Below, one piece after another: positions 33,163 through 40,462 of a stretch of DNA of 64,000 bases; the stretch's first letter is position 1; each line of letters opens with the position of its first letter. The notes under the pieces are model-generated. The model worked only from the letters and a program-made list of their open reading frames with translations, was not told the origin of the DNA and did no database searches. This DNA comes from JAXLQL01 sp046331625 (lineage in GTDB: Bacteria; Acidobacteriota; Terriglobia; Bryobacterales; Bryobacteraceae), in assembly GCA_046331625.1 (NCBI GenBank), contig JAXLQL010000011.1, forward strand, positions 184,651 to 248,650, read 5' to 3'. Made by a program: the position numbers and the translations under genes.

Positions 33163-35190
33163 TTACTTGGTTACCACACCCAGTTCGGCCAGTACATCCC
33201 GGGCCCGGTAGACCTTGTCGAGCGCTTCCACGATGCCTTGGCTGGCAACATGCACGGATCGCTCGGTGCGTTCGCGATACACGAAGCGATTGGGGAGGCT
33301 CTCGATGTTGCCGTCGAACAAAATCCCGATCACCTCGCCCTGCGTATTCACGGTGGGGCTACCGGAATTGCCGCCGTGCGTGTCGGCGGTGGTGACGAAG
33401 TTGAATGGCGTATCGAGCCGTAGCGCGCGCTTCGCCTTGACGAACGACGGCGGAAGGTTGAACGGCGCCTTCCCGGTGGCGCGGGCGTAAAGTCCGGCGA
33501 ACGTGGTGGCCCAGGGCTGCGGCTTTCCGCCGTCGCTCGTGTAGCCGCGCGCCGGACCGAACGAGACTCGCGGCGTGAACGTCGCATCGGGATACTCGGA
33601 TTCGCCGTAGGCTTGGAAGCGGGCTTGCGCGATGGCGGTAGCGCCCGAGGTGGTGACGGCTTCCACTTGGTCTTCGTAGAGCTTGCGATACTTGCGGCCT
33701 TCGGCTTCGATGATGCGCGCCAAGCGGATCATGCCATCGTCCGACGACGCCGCGGCCATGGGATCGTTCGCCAGCCGTTTCCGCTCGGCGATGCTCGCGA
33801 GCTTGCTCGTCTTCACGTAGTGCGCCGCCGCTTGCTTCGGTTCCTTGCCCGCGAGCACCTGCGTCACCACTGGATGCGAGGCTCCCAGTTCCTTGCGCAT
33901 GAGTTCGAAATAGTAGCCGAGAGCAACGGTCTCCATAGGTGGATCGATCGCGCCATCGGCGTACATTTCGCGTTCGAGCACGGCCAGGCTCGGACCCGCG
34001 AATTCCCGCAACCGCAAGTCATCGGGCTTGGCTTTCTCCGCCGGGTAGCGGACCACGTCGATCGCAATATGCATCAGGTCCGACCCACGGCCCGGATAGC
34101 GCTCGAACAAGCTCCACTCGCGGTAGAAGTCACGGAAGCGCACGTAGGCCGCGGCCACGCTCTCGATGGACTTGGAGAGCGATCCGCCGCTCTTTGCCAG
34201 CAGCGTCTGCTGCTCGTCGCGCTTGCGAGCCATGAGGTCGTTTTCCTCGAGTCCGGCGAGGAAGCCCGTGTACGCTTTGAAGGAGTTCTGCTGCATGAAG
34301 AGGTTGTCTTGCGAAACGCGATGCGCCTCTTTGCTCGACTGGCCGAAGGCTTTGAGCGCATCGATGAGTCCGCCTACGGAGCGGACGGTGTACGGATACT
34401 GATAGTCACGATAGAACTCGAGCGCGGCGAGCGTTTCCAGGCGTCCGGTGGTGCCGGGGTTGCCCACCACGAACGTCAACTCGCCTTCCTTCACTCCGGT
34501 CTTGCTCCAGTGCAGATAGTTCGGAGTCTTGGCGGGCGCTCCATTTTCGTAGGCGCGCAGGAACGAGATGTCGAGACAGAAGCGCGGGTAGGTGAAATTG
34601 TCGGGATCGCCGCCGAATGCGCCGATCGAGGCCTCGGGTGCGAACACCAGACGCACGTCGTCATAACGCTTGTACTTGTAGCGGTGATAAGCGCCGCCCG
34701 CATAGAGCTTCACCACTTCGCAATGGGCTGCGGCGCCGCACTCGTTTTCGGCGCGGGTCATCTCCGCCTTGCGCTTCTGGTTCGCTGCCGCATCATCGCT
34801 GGCGCCGGCCGCCGCTCCGTTGACTCGCGCCGTCAGGTCTTCGATCTCGAGCAGCACCTCCGCGTCCATGGCGGGACATGGCCGCTCGCCTGCACGCGAG
34901 GCGGCGTGAAATCCGTCACGCATCAGATCATGCGAGGGAGTGCTCAGCTTCTGCAGGCACTCCGAAGCGATGTGGTGATTGGTGAAGATCAGGCCCTCAG
35001 GCGAGACGAACGATCCCGAACCGTCGCCCACGCGAACCGAGCCCAGACGAAGCCGGGTGAGAAACGCCTCATCGGCCGAGAATCCGTAGCGCGATTTGAC
35101 GATCGCGGCGGGAAAGGAGTTGAACAGCCAGATGCCATCGTCGGCCGAAGCGGTGGAGGCAAGAAGCAAAAGCGTGACCAGGATTCGCAT
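33163..35190 (-). CDS. S46 family dipeptidyl-peptidase (DPP7/DPP11-like), periplasmic
   Basis: 675 aa, slightly short of the roughly 700-720 of DPP7/11. Signal peptide MRILVTLLLLASTASA. Motifs of the chymotrypsin-fold S46 family: GDGSGSFVSPEGLIFTNHHIASECLQ with the catalytic His, FGGDPDNFTYPRFCLDISFLR with the catalytic Asp, FVVGNPGTTGRL, and THGGNSGSPTVNTQGEVIG with the catalytic Ser in GGNSGSP. It releases dipeptides from the N-termini of oligopeptides. The P1 preference residue cannot be read safely. The downstream ceramidase-like gene is co-transcribed. The divergent ATP-grasp gene shares a 213-bp upstream region. Confidence 0.93.
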   Translation of the reverse strand: MRILVTLLLLASTASADDGIWLFNSFPAAIVKSRYGFSADEAFLTRLRLGSVRVGDGSGSFVSPEGLIFTNHHIASECLQKLSTPSHDLMRDGFHAASRAGERPCPAMDAEVLLEIEDLTARVNGAAAGASDDAAANQKRKAEMTRAENECGAAAHCEVVKLYAGGAYHRYKYKRYDDVRLVFAPEASIGAFGGDPDNFTYPRFCLDISFLRAYENGAPAKTPNYLHWSKTGVKEGELTFVVGNPGTTGRLETLAALEFYRDYQYPYTVRSVGGLIDALKAFGQSSKEAHRVSQDNLFMQQNSFKAYTGFLAGLEENDLMARKRDEQQTLLAKSGGSLSKSIESVAAAYVRFRDFYREWSLFERYPGRGSDLMHIAIDVVRYPAEKAKPDDLRLREFAGPSLAVLEREMYADGAIDPPMETVALGYYFELMRKELGASHPVVTQVLAGKEPKQAAAHYVKTSKLASIAERKRLANDPMAAASSDDGMIRLARIIEAEGRKYRKLYEDQVEAVTTSGATAIAQARFQAYGESEYPDATFTPRVSFGPARGYTSDGGKPQPWATTFAGLYARATGKAPFNLPPSFVKAKRALRLDTPFNFVTTADTHGGNSGSPTVNTQGEVIGILFDGNIESLPNRFVYRERTERSVHVASQGIVEALDKVYRARDVLAELGVVTK

Positions 35191-35403
35191 TAAGATTCAT
35201 TATCCCGTGTGGGAGGGTTTCCAGCCAATGGACGGGTGCGGCAAGACTTCGGTTTCGGCCGCAGTGGCGGGGAAGGTTCCGCTCCGAAAAAATGAAAACG
35301 GATCAAAGTTATTTGTTTTCTTTGCGTTGCGGGTGGGTTGGCGAGGTGGATTCCTTGAGATCCAGCCTCTGCCGTGCGATACTGGGGGGTAATTCGGAAT
35401 CCC

Positions 35404-36756
35404 ATGAGCTTGTTGGACGACGCGGTCGCCCGCTATCACAAGAACTTCGAATCACCCGCTTCTAACGACCTCGGATGGGTGGAGGAGATCCAGGCCAAAA
35501 TGGCCTCTCTTCACCTCGCTCCCGGTGGCCGTTCGGTTTGCCCGGTGCTTCGTCCGCATTTCCTGCCGCGCAAGCAGGCCGATGCAATCTCCAAGTCCGC
35601 GGAGGCGCTCTACGGAGCTTTCGGCCGCCTGAGCGGAATGCTGCTGTCGACGCCGGCGCTGTTCAATCGGCTGGAGATGCTGCCGGCCGAGAAGATGCTT
35701 GCCACAGTTGAACCTGGCTACTCGCAGATGTCGATCACGTGCGCTCTGAACGCGCAGGTAAATGGCTCGGGCGCGCGATTCGTTGAGGCCGATCTCACCA
35801 ATCCGGCCGGCTTCGCGTTCTCTGAGAACCTGGCCGACGCGTTGTTCGATTCGAAGCCGGTGAAAGAGCTGCGCAAGAAATACAAACTTTCGCGCTCGGG
35901 CAGTAAGAAGAAGCTGCTGAATTCGGTGCTCGCGGCTTACAAGGGGAGCGGCAAGAAGAAATTCCCACGGATCGCCATCGTGGAGACGCGGCCGCCGTTC
36001 AAAAACGAGCCCGGCGCCGACAACGAGACGCTGGCCGAACATTTCCGCCAGGCCGGGTATCCCACCGAGGTGGTGACGCCCGAGCAACTCGACTATCGCA
36101 ATGGCGTGCTGTGCCGCGGCGATTTCGGCATCGAGATCGTCTACCGGCGTGTGTCGGCGCAGGAGTTCCTGTTCCGTTTCGAACTCGCGCATCCGCTACT
36201 GCGGGCCTATCGCGACGGTGCCGTTTGCGTGGTGAACAGCTTCCGCTCCGAGATTTTGCAGAAAAAAGCAATTCTCGCCTTGCTCACTGATGAAACTGTG
36301 GTGGATAAGTTCCCCGCCGCCGAACGCAAAGCGATTCGGGAGCACATTCCGTGGACGCGCGTGGTTGCGCCGGTCAAAACGCTGCGCGAGGGCAAGACCA
36401 TCGACCTGCCGGAGTTCATCCTGCACAATCGCCAGAACCTGGTGCTCAAGCCGAACGACAACGCCACCGACATGCACTCGTATCGCGGGTGGGAGCTCGA
36501 GGCTCCGGCCTGGGAACGAGCCGTGAAGACGGCGCTTCGTTCCCCGTATGTGGTGCAGGATCGCGTGGACGCGCCTCGCGCCACCTTCCCGGTGTGGCAG
36601 TTCGGCAAGGTGGAGATGAAGCAGATGGCGGTCGACGTTCACCCGCTGATGCTGCTGGGCAAGACGGATTCGCTCTCGGCCACGGTCCGCGATGCGACTT
36701 CGTCATTTTCCACGCTGGTGGGGACCGCGCCGGTGTTCGTGATCGAAGGCAAGTAG
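35404..36756 (+). CDS. ATP-grasp-like protein (circularly permuted type, glutathionylspermidine-synthase-like)
   Basis: 450 aa, cytosolic, no signal. The N-terminal part (MSLLDDAVARYHKNFESPA, VCPVLRPHFLPRKQADAI, ALFNRLEMLPAE) followed by RIAIVETRPPFKNEPGADNETLAEHFRQAGYPTEVV, YRNGVLCRGDFGIEIVYRRV, VNSFRSEILQKKAILALLTDE and the NLVLKPNDNATDMHSYRG motif matches circularly permuted ATP-grasp ligases. In the last motif the Lys and Asn/Asp residues are expected to bind ATP and metal. The FVIEGK end is usual for this family. It probably forms an amide bond between a carboxylate and an amine; the substrate is unknown. The start at 35404 was chosen over an upstream in-frame ATG. Confidence 0.72.
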   Translation: MSLLDDAVARYHKNFESPASNDLGWVEEIQAKMASLHLAPGGRSVCPVLRPHFLPRKQADAISKSAEALYGAFGRLSGMLLSTPALFNRLEMLPAEKMLATVEPGYSQMSITCALNAQVNGSGARFVEADLTNPAGFAFSENLADALFDSKPVKELRKKYKLSRSGSKKKLLNSVLAAYKGSGKKKFPRIAIVETRPPFKNEPGADNETLAEHFRQAGYPTEVVTPEQLDYRNGVLCRGDFGIEIVYRRVSAQEFLFRFELAHPLLRAYRDGAVCVVNSFRSEILQKKAILALLTDETVVDKFPAAERKAIREHIPWTRVVAPVKTLREGKTIDLPEFILHNRQNLVLKPNDNATDMHSYRGWELEAPAWERAVKTALRSPYVVQDRVDAPRATFPVWQFGKVEMKQMAVDVHPLMLLGKTDSLSATVRDATSSFSTLVGTAPVFVIEGK

Positions 36757-36834
36757 CCGGTCCGGGCGGCGAATTTTTTCGGCGGTCGTTCGAACAGTAG
36801 GCCGCTTGTCGTGTCTCTTTATCGTTAGAAAGAG

Positions 36835-37371
36835 ATGCACGGAGCTGGCGAAACCCTTCTCGTTGCGCTTGCCCAGAACGGCGACCCGGCCGCGCTCGAG
36901 GCATTGCTGCGCAAGTTCTACAGGCCGCTGCGCGCCTACGTCGCTCCCATGGTCGGAGCCGCGCATGCGGATGACGTTCTGCAGGAAGTCGCCGTAGCTA
37001 TTTTTCAGAACCTCCGCTACTTGCGTCACCCGGCCGCGTTTCGAGCGTGGGTCTTCCAAATTGCCTCGCGCCAGGTGTTCCGGCATCTGAAACGCGAGGC
37101 TCGCTGGAGACGGGCTGAGGCGGATCCGGAGACGCTCGATAGGCTTCCCTCGAACGCGCCGTCTGCGGACTCGTTCGACCCGGGCTTGCTTGCTGCGGTG
37201 GATCAGGTGTCCGCCGCGAGCCGGGCCGTGCTGCTGCTTCACTATGCCGAGGGCCTCTCTATCGAAGAGTGCGCCCTCGTGCTCGACATCCCCATCGGGA
37301 CCGCGAAGTCGCGGCTTGCCTATGGAATCTCCGTACTGCGAAAAATCATGCAATCGAAAGGACCACAATGA
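36835..37371 (+). CDS. RNA polymerase sigma factor, sigma-70 family (ECF-like)
   Basis: 178 aa. Region 2: KFYRPLRAYVAPMVGAAHADDVLQEVAVAIFQNLRYLRHPAAFRAWVFQIASRQVFRHLKRE. Region 4: AASRAVLLLHYAEGLSIEECALVLDIPIGTAKSRLAYGI, with the helix-turn-helix. No region 1.1 or 3 is present, so it is an ECF sigma factor. Its stop overlaps the ATG of a 100-aa two-helix membrane protein (ATGA), a common arrangement for a sigma factor and its membrane-bound regulator, although the partner lacks a zinc-finger. A second, different ECF sigma factor lies at 47714. Confidence 0.9.
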   Translation: MHGAGETLLVALAQNGDPAALEALLRKFYRPLRAYVAPMVGAAHADDVLQEVAVAIFQNLRYLRHPAAFRAWVFQIASRQVFRHLKREARWRRAEADPETLDRLPSNAPSADSFDPGLLAAVDQVSAASRAVLLLHYAEGLSIEECALVLDIPIGTAKSRLAYGISVLRKIMQSKGPQ

Positions 37372-37670
37372 AACCGTCTACAATCGATCCCGGCGAACAG
37401 GCTTTCATTCAAGGGGCCTTGGCCGCCGCCGCGCGAGCCCAACGTTGGGCGAATGCTCGCGTCATCGTGGCCACCGTGGTGGCAGGGGCTGCCGTGATTT
37501 GGTTCGCGTCCAAGCCGGCGAGCCCAGAACTGGGTCTCGAGTGCACCATCTTGATCATGGTCGCGGCGATGCTGGGTTTGGTCACGGCGAAGCTACGTTC
37601 CTTGATCCAGCGGAACACGACGCTGGTTCTGCAGGCGATAGCGGAACTGCAGTCTCGGGGCGAGTCCTGA
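37368..37670 (+). CDS. Two-helix membrane protein coupled to the sigma factor
   Basis: 100 aa. It has two hydrophobic helices (VIVATVVAGAAVIWFASKP and CTILIMVAAMLGLVTAKL) flanked by charged segments, and a helical C-terminus (IQRNTTLVLQAIAELQSRGES). The ATG at 37368 overlaps the stop of the sigma factor gene by 4 nt. By position it is a candidate regulator of the sigma factor. No anti-sigma motif (HxxxCxxC) is present, so this is inference from operon position only. Confidence 0.7.
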   Translation: MKPSTIDPGEQAFIQGALAAAARAQRWANARVIVATVVAGAAVIWFASKPASPELGLECTILIMVAAMLGLVTAKLRSLIQRNTTLVLQAIAELQSRGES

Positions 37671-37682
37671 AGCGCGTTTGTG

Positions 37683-37999
37683 TCACCTGCTCCAAACCTG
37701 CTTCGATTCCCGGCCGGACGCTTGACAGACTGAGAGTCCCACGTGACCTACCCGCACTACGGTGCCCATGCGCTGCGCGTTGGTGCGGAAGCCGGGTTCG
37801 CGGACAAAGCTGCTCTACGCTCGGGACGAGGAGTGTATAGCTCTCATGGCGTGACGCGCCGCAGTTGACGGAGGAAGTTTACGATCTCGTAGTCCTTCAG
37901 ACCCTTCTGGGCGAAGTCCACACCGATCTGGCGAGGCGCGATCCGGGAAGCTTCGAGCAGCAGCCGTTGCGACTCCAGAATGTCGTCGAGAACGATCAA
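37683..37999 (-). pseudogene. DUF5615-type PIN-like toxin, internally deleted/frameshifted
   Basis: A TTG at 37999 overlaps the antitoxin stop by 4 nt (TTGA). It opens MIVLDDILESQRLLLEASRI and continues RQIGVDFAQKGLKDYEIVNFLRQLRRVTP to a stop at about 37844. Another frame just downstream reads SSFVREPGFRTNAQRMGTVVRVGHVGLSV, which matches the C-terminal part of such toxins. The segment between them that normally contains the FTRD and CHxRYCL motifs is missing. The gene is therefore a decayed toxin of a DUF433/DUF5615 pair. The family identity of the two fragments rests on motif memory. Confidence 0.6.
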
Positions 38000-38253
38000 G
38001 CGCGAGCCTGATCCGGTGCGTACTCTGGCAGGGTGTATTGCTTGGAGTGGTCGCGAAACGCCAGACTCGCCAAGCGAACCGCCTCGGCAATGGCATCCTT
38101 CGTCACGCTCCCGCGCCACTCCTCCACGATGGTTTCCCAGGCGACACCGGCGGCGACTTGCTCGAGGACATCTTCTACGAGGACGCGAGTCCCACGAAAG
38201 GTGGGCTTGCCGTGGCAAATCTGTGGGTCAGCAACTATATTTCGGCCGATCAT
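37996..38253 (-). CDS. DUF433 antitoxin-like protein
   Basis: 85 aa. The DUF433 pattern is clear: IVADPQICHGKPTFRGTRVLVEDVLEQVAAGVAWETIVEEWRGSVTKDAIAEAVRLAS. Proteins of this family are winged-helix-like antitoxins usually followed by a PIN-like DUF5615 toxin, as here. The ATG at 38253 was chosen over a longer frame. Its stop overlaps the start of the broken toxin gene by 4 nt. The antitoxin seems intact, which would allow the toxin to decay without cost. Confidence 0.85.
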   Translation of the reverse strand: MIGRNIVADPQICHGKPTFRGTRVLVEDVLEQVAAGVAWETIVEEWRGSVTKDAIAEAVRLASLAFRDHSKQYTLPEYAPDQARA

Positions 38254-38344
38254 GCGCGTATGGGACACCCGTAACGTCTGCCCCAATTATACCGGTTGGT
38301 CTGATGACTTCATAGGCGTCGCTGATGCATGCGCCGGGGGCCGG

Positions 38345-39301
38345 TCAGTCGTTGAACATCCCCTCGAACAGCACCGAGCTCAAATACCGCTCACCCGAAT
38401 CCGGCAGGATCACCACGATCGTCTTGCCCGCCATCTCCGGCTCCTTCGCCACCCGGACCGCCACTGCCGCGGCCGCACCGCAAGAAATCCCGGAGAGAAT
38501 GCCTTCCTCGCGCGCCAGCCTGCGCGCCATCTCGATCGCTTCTTCGTTCGAGATTGTCTCCACTCGATCGACCATCGCGAGGTCCAGCGTGTCGGGAATG
38601 AAGCCCGCGCCAATCCCCTGGATCTTGTGCGGACCCGGTTTCACCGGCTGCTTGCCCAGCGTCTGCGAAATCACGGGACTCGCCACTGGCTCCACGCCGA
38701 CCGAAAGGATGTTCTTACCCTTCGACTGTTTGATGTAGCGCGAAACACCGGTGATCGTACCGCCCGTTCCAATGCCCGAAATTAGCACGTCCACGCCGCC
38801 TTCGGTGTCATCCCAAATCTCCGGCCCCGTGGTCTGGAAATGGATCTCTGGATTGGCCGGATTCTTGAATTGCTGCAGCAGCACGTAGCGCTCGGGTTCG
38901 GCGGCGGCGGCGTTCTCAGCGGCGGCGATCGCGCCTTTCATCCCCAGCGAGCCTTCCGTCAACATCAACTTCGCCCCGAAAGCCTTCAGCACCTTGCGCC
39001 GCTCGAGCGACATCGTCTCTGGCATGGTCAGGGTGATCGGATATCCGCGCGCCGCGGCCACGAAGGCGAGTGCGATGCCCGTGTTGCCGCTGGTCGGCTC
39101 GATCAACTCCTTGCCCGGCTTCAGGAGCCCTCGCTTTTCCGCGTCCCAGATCATCGAAGCGCCAATGCGGCACTTCACCGAATAGGCCGGATTGCGGCCC
39201 TCGATCTTGGCCAGCACCGTACCTTGGCAGCCCTGCGTTACTCGATTGAGGCGCACCAGTGGCGTGCGGCCGATGCTCAGCGAGTTGTCATTGAAGATCA
39301 C
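38345..39301 (-). CDS. cysK: Cysteine synthase (O-acetylserine sulfhydrylase)
   Basis: 318 aa, typical of CysK. It makes cysteine from O-acetylserine and sulfide with PLP. Motifs are IGRTPLVRLNRV, KIEGRNPAYSVKCRIG with the PLP Lys in VKCRIG, EPTSGNTGIALAFVAAARGY, GIGTGGTITGVSRYI (phosphate loop), ISCGAAAAVAVRVA and PDSGERYLSSVLFEG. It follows the Rrf2 regulator gene by 13 nt on the same strand, so they probably share a transcript. In Bacillus a CymR(Rrf2)-CysK complex senses cysteine; the same partnership is plausible here but inferred. Confidence 0.96.
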   Translation of the reverse strand: MIFNDNSLSIGRTPLVRLNRVTQGCQGTVLAKIEGRNPAYSVKCRIGASMIWDAEKRGLLKPGKELIEPTSGNTGIALAFVAAARGYPITLTMPETMSLERRKVLKAFGAKLMLTEGSLGMKGAIAAAENAAAAEPERYVLLQQFKNPANPEIHFQTTGPEIWDDTEGGVDVLISGIGTGGTITGVSRYIKQSKGKNILSVGVEPVASPVISQTLGKQPVKPGPHKIQGIGAGFIPDTLDLAMVDRVETISNEEAIEMARRLAREEGILSGISCGAAAAVAVRVAKEPEMAGKTIVVILPDSGERYLSSVLFEGMFND

Positions 39302-39314
39302 GGGAACCTCCCAT

Positions 39315-39746
39315 TTAGATTTCCCAGTTGGGAACGTATGTCGATTGCTTCTCGGCCCATCTTCGGGCCAGGTCGGCGAACGTGCGGCCGTTCAGGATGG
39401 CGGCTACCGCCGAGTCCACTTCCGACCAGATCTCTTTGAGGGGAGACTCCGTCTTACGCTTGCTGACCGAGCCGCGCCGGCCGCCTTCCATGTAGTGCAG
39501 CACGTCGCCCACGCTGATCTCGCGGGCCTCGCGCGCCAACAGGTAGCCGCCTTCGGCTCCGCGGCGGGATTCGACAAAGCCGCCCTGCTTGAGTCCTGCC
39601 AGGATCAGCTCGAGGAACTTCTGCGGGATCTTTTGGCGCTGTGCGATCGCGGCGATTTTCACGGGTTGGCCCGGCCTTTGCATGGCCAAGTCGAGGACTG
39701 CCAACAGTGCGTATTCGCCTTTGACTGAGATGTTCAGAGGACCCAA
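39315..39746 (-). CDS. Rrf2 family transcriptional regulator
   Basis: 143 aa. The Rrf2 winged helix-turn-helix is evident: ISVKGEYALLAVLDLAMQ, VKIAAIAQRQKIPQKFLELILAGLKQGGFVESRRGAEGGYLLARE and ISVGDVLHYMEGG. The three Cys of Fe-S members are absent (GRRGSVSKRKTES), so it is of the CymR/iron-sulfur-free type. It starts at a TTG at 39746, with a strong AGGAGA ribosome site 10 nt upstream on the reverse strand; the ATG-less N-terminus fits the family. A near-perfect palindrome lies about 15 nt upstream of the start (see 39762-39780) and is a likely operator. Confidence 0.88.
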   Translation of the reverse strand: MGPLNISVKGEYALLAVLDLAMQRPGQPVKIAAIAQRQKIPQKFLELILAGLKQGGFVESRRGAEGGYLLAREAREISVGDVLHYMEGGRRGSVSKRKTESPLKEIWSEVDSAVAAILNGRTFADLARRWAEKQSTYVPNWEI

Positions 39747-39761
39747 CCGGACAGAATCTCC

Positions 39762-39780
39762 TAATCTCTACTAGAGATTA
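39762..39780. promoter_or_regulatory. Palindromic operator candidate upstream of rrf2-cysK
   Basis: A 19-bp palindrome, taatctcta-c-tagagatta: nine-base arms around one central base, a perfect match. It lies just upstream of the Rrf2 ribosome site and is the size expected for a dimeric winged-helix regulator. Autoregulation by Rrf2 is inferred, not shown. Confidence 0.65.
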
Positions 39781-39830
39781 CCTGATCGGCGCGCACTCGT
39801 CAACACCTGTCGCGTGTTTGGAGGCCGGTG

Positions 39831-40031
39831 TATGCTGGAAGCAAGTGCGCTTCCCGAGATCTGCGCGCATACGCGCAGTGCCTTCCGCAGGCATGGAAGG
39901 CGGTTACTCGTCTGAGAACCCACCATAGCATCGATTGCGGCTCGATCTGCGTCCGCCCGCAGTTCGGGTTCGCCACGGTTCTGCCCTAAAAAGCAGAACC
40001 CCTGCCGGGTGCGACAACACTCGGCAGGGGC
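39831..40031 (+). ncRNA. Candidate structured RNA (leader or small RNA)
   Basis: A 200-nt non-coding stretch dense in pairing. Stems seen: CTGCGCG (39861-39867) with CGCGCAG (39872-39878); CCTTCC (39881-39886) with GGAAGG (39895-39900); GAACCC (39916-39921) with GGGTTC (39966-39971), enclosing ATCGA/TCGAT and CTGCG/CGCAG hairpins as a three-way junction; GGTTCTGC (39977-39984) with GCAGAACC (39993-40000); and CCCTGCCG with CGGCAGGG (to 40029). It ends 10 nt before a strong Shine-Dalgarno. A TATGCT at 39831 could be a -10 box, but no good -35 is seen. I cannot name the class; 6S RNA or a riboswitch/attenuator are possibilities. Confidence 0.4.
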
Positions 40032-40053
40032 ATTCTAAAAGGAGGTGATGAAA

Positions 40054-40149
40054 ATGACCATCACTGTCCTCAGAAGGCGACGAACAGTGACCATCCGACT
40101 CGACTTCGGTGGTTACGTTGTAATCGTCGAAATCCCAATAAGGCCGTAA
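40054..40149 (+). CDS. 31-codon ORF with an unusually strong Shine-Dalgarno
   Basis: ATG at 40054 encodes MTITVLRRRRTVTIRLDFGG and ends with VEIPIRP before a TAA. The upstream aaaggaggtgat is a 12-base complement of the usual 16S rRNA 3' end, and the ATG sits 8 nt after GGAGG. The peptide has a basic RRRR patch and alternating beta-like residues. A short hairpin (aaggcc-gtaa-ggcctt, 40140-40155) has its loop on the stop codon. It lies behind the structured leader and 313 nt before the TonB receptor start. It could be a leader peptide, a small toxin-like peptide or a regulatory uORF. No homologue is known to me. Confidence 0.55.
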   Translation: MTITVLRRRRTVTIRLDFGGYVVIVEIPIRP

Positions 40150-40462
40150 GGCCTTAGCGGGATCAGCGGGGCCAACGAGGCATACTCAGGCCCTGCCCTT
40201 CAACATCCAATGCCAGTATAGCAACCACTCTCCAGGCCCGTAAAGCAGTAGAAAGCCCTACCACTGGGGCAACCCGTACGTGGTCGCGTGGGCCCGCTGC
40301 GAGAACCGAGGCTACGCTTCCAACTCACGCCCTGCATCGGGCACGGATCCCGCACCTCGCGACCCATGCGATTTCAGCTACGGGGCTGCTCCTAGGTGGA
40401 CACCGCGTGCTTATTGTGGTATCAGTCATGTAGTCGAGTTTCGTAGCGAAAGGGGTATAGGG
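40150..40462 (+). other. Upstream region of the TonB receptor gene
   Basis: A 313-bp gap. It contains no convincing ORF or long T-run. The last 20 nt include a purine-rich site (aaagggg), which serves the GTG at 40463. Confidence 0.5.

Noticed and set aside
33613..35193. 526-aa forward open frame antisense to the S46 peptidase
   Set aside because: High-GC antisense shadow; the reverse frame has all peptidase motifs.
39831..40031. Assignment of the structured RNA as 6S RNA
   Set aside because: Only general pairing is seen; without a covariance search the class cannot be named, so it is kept as an unclassified candidate.
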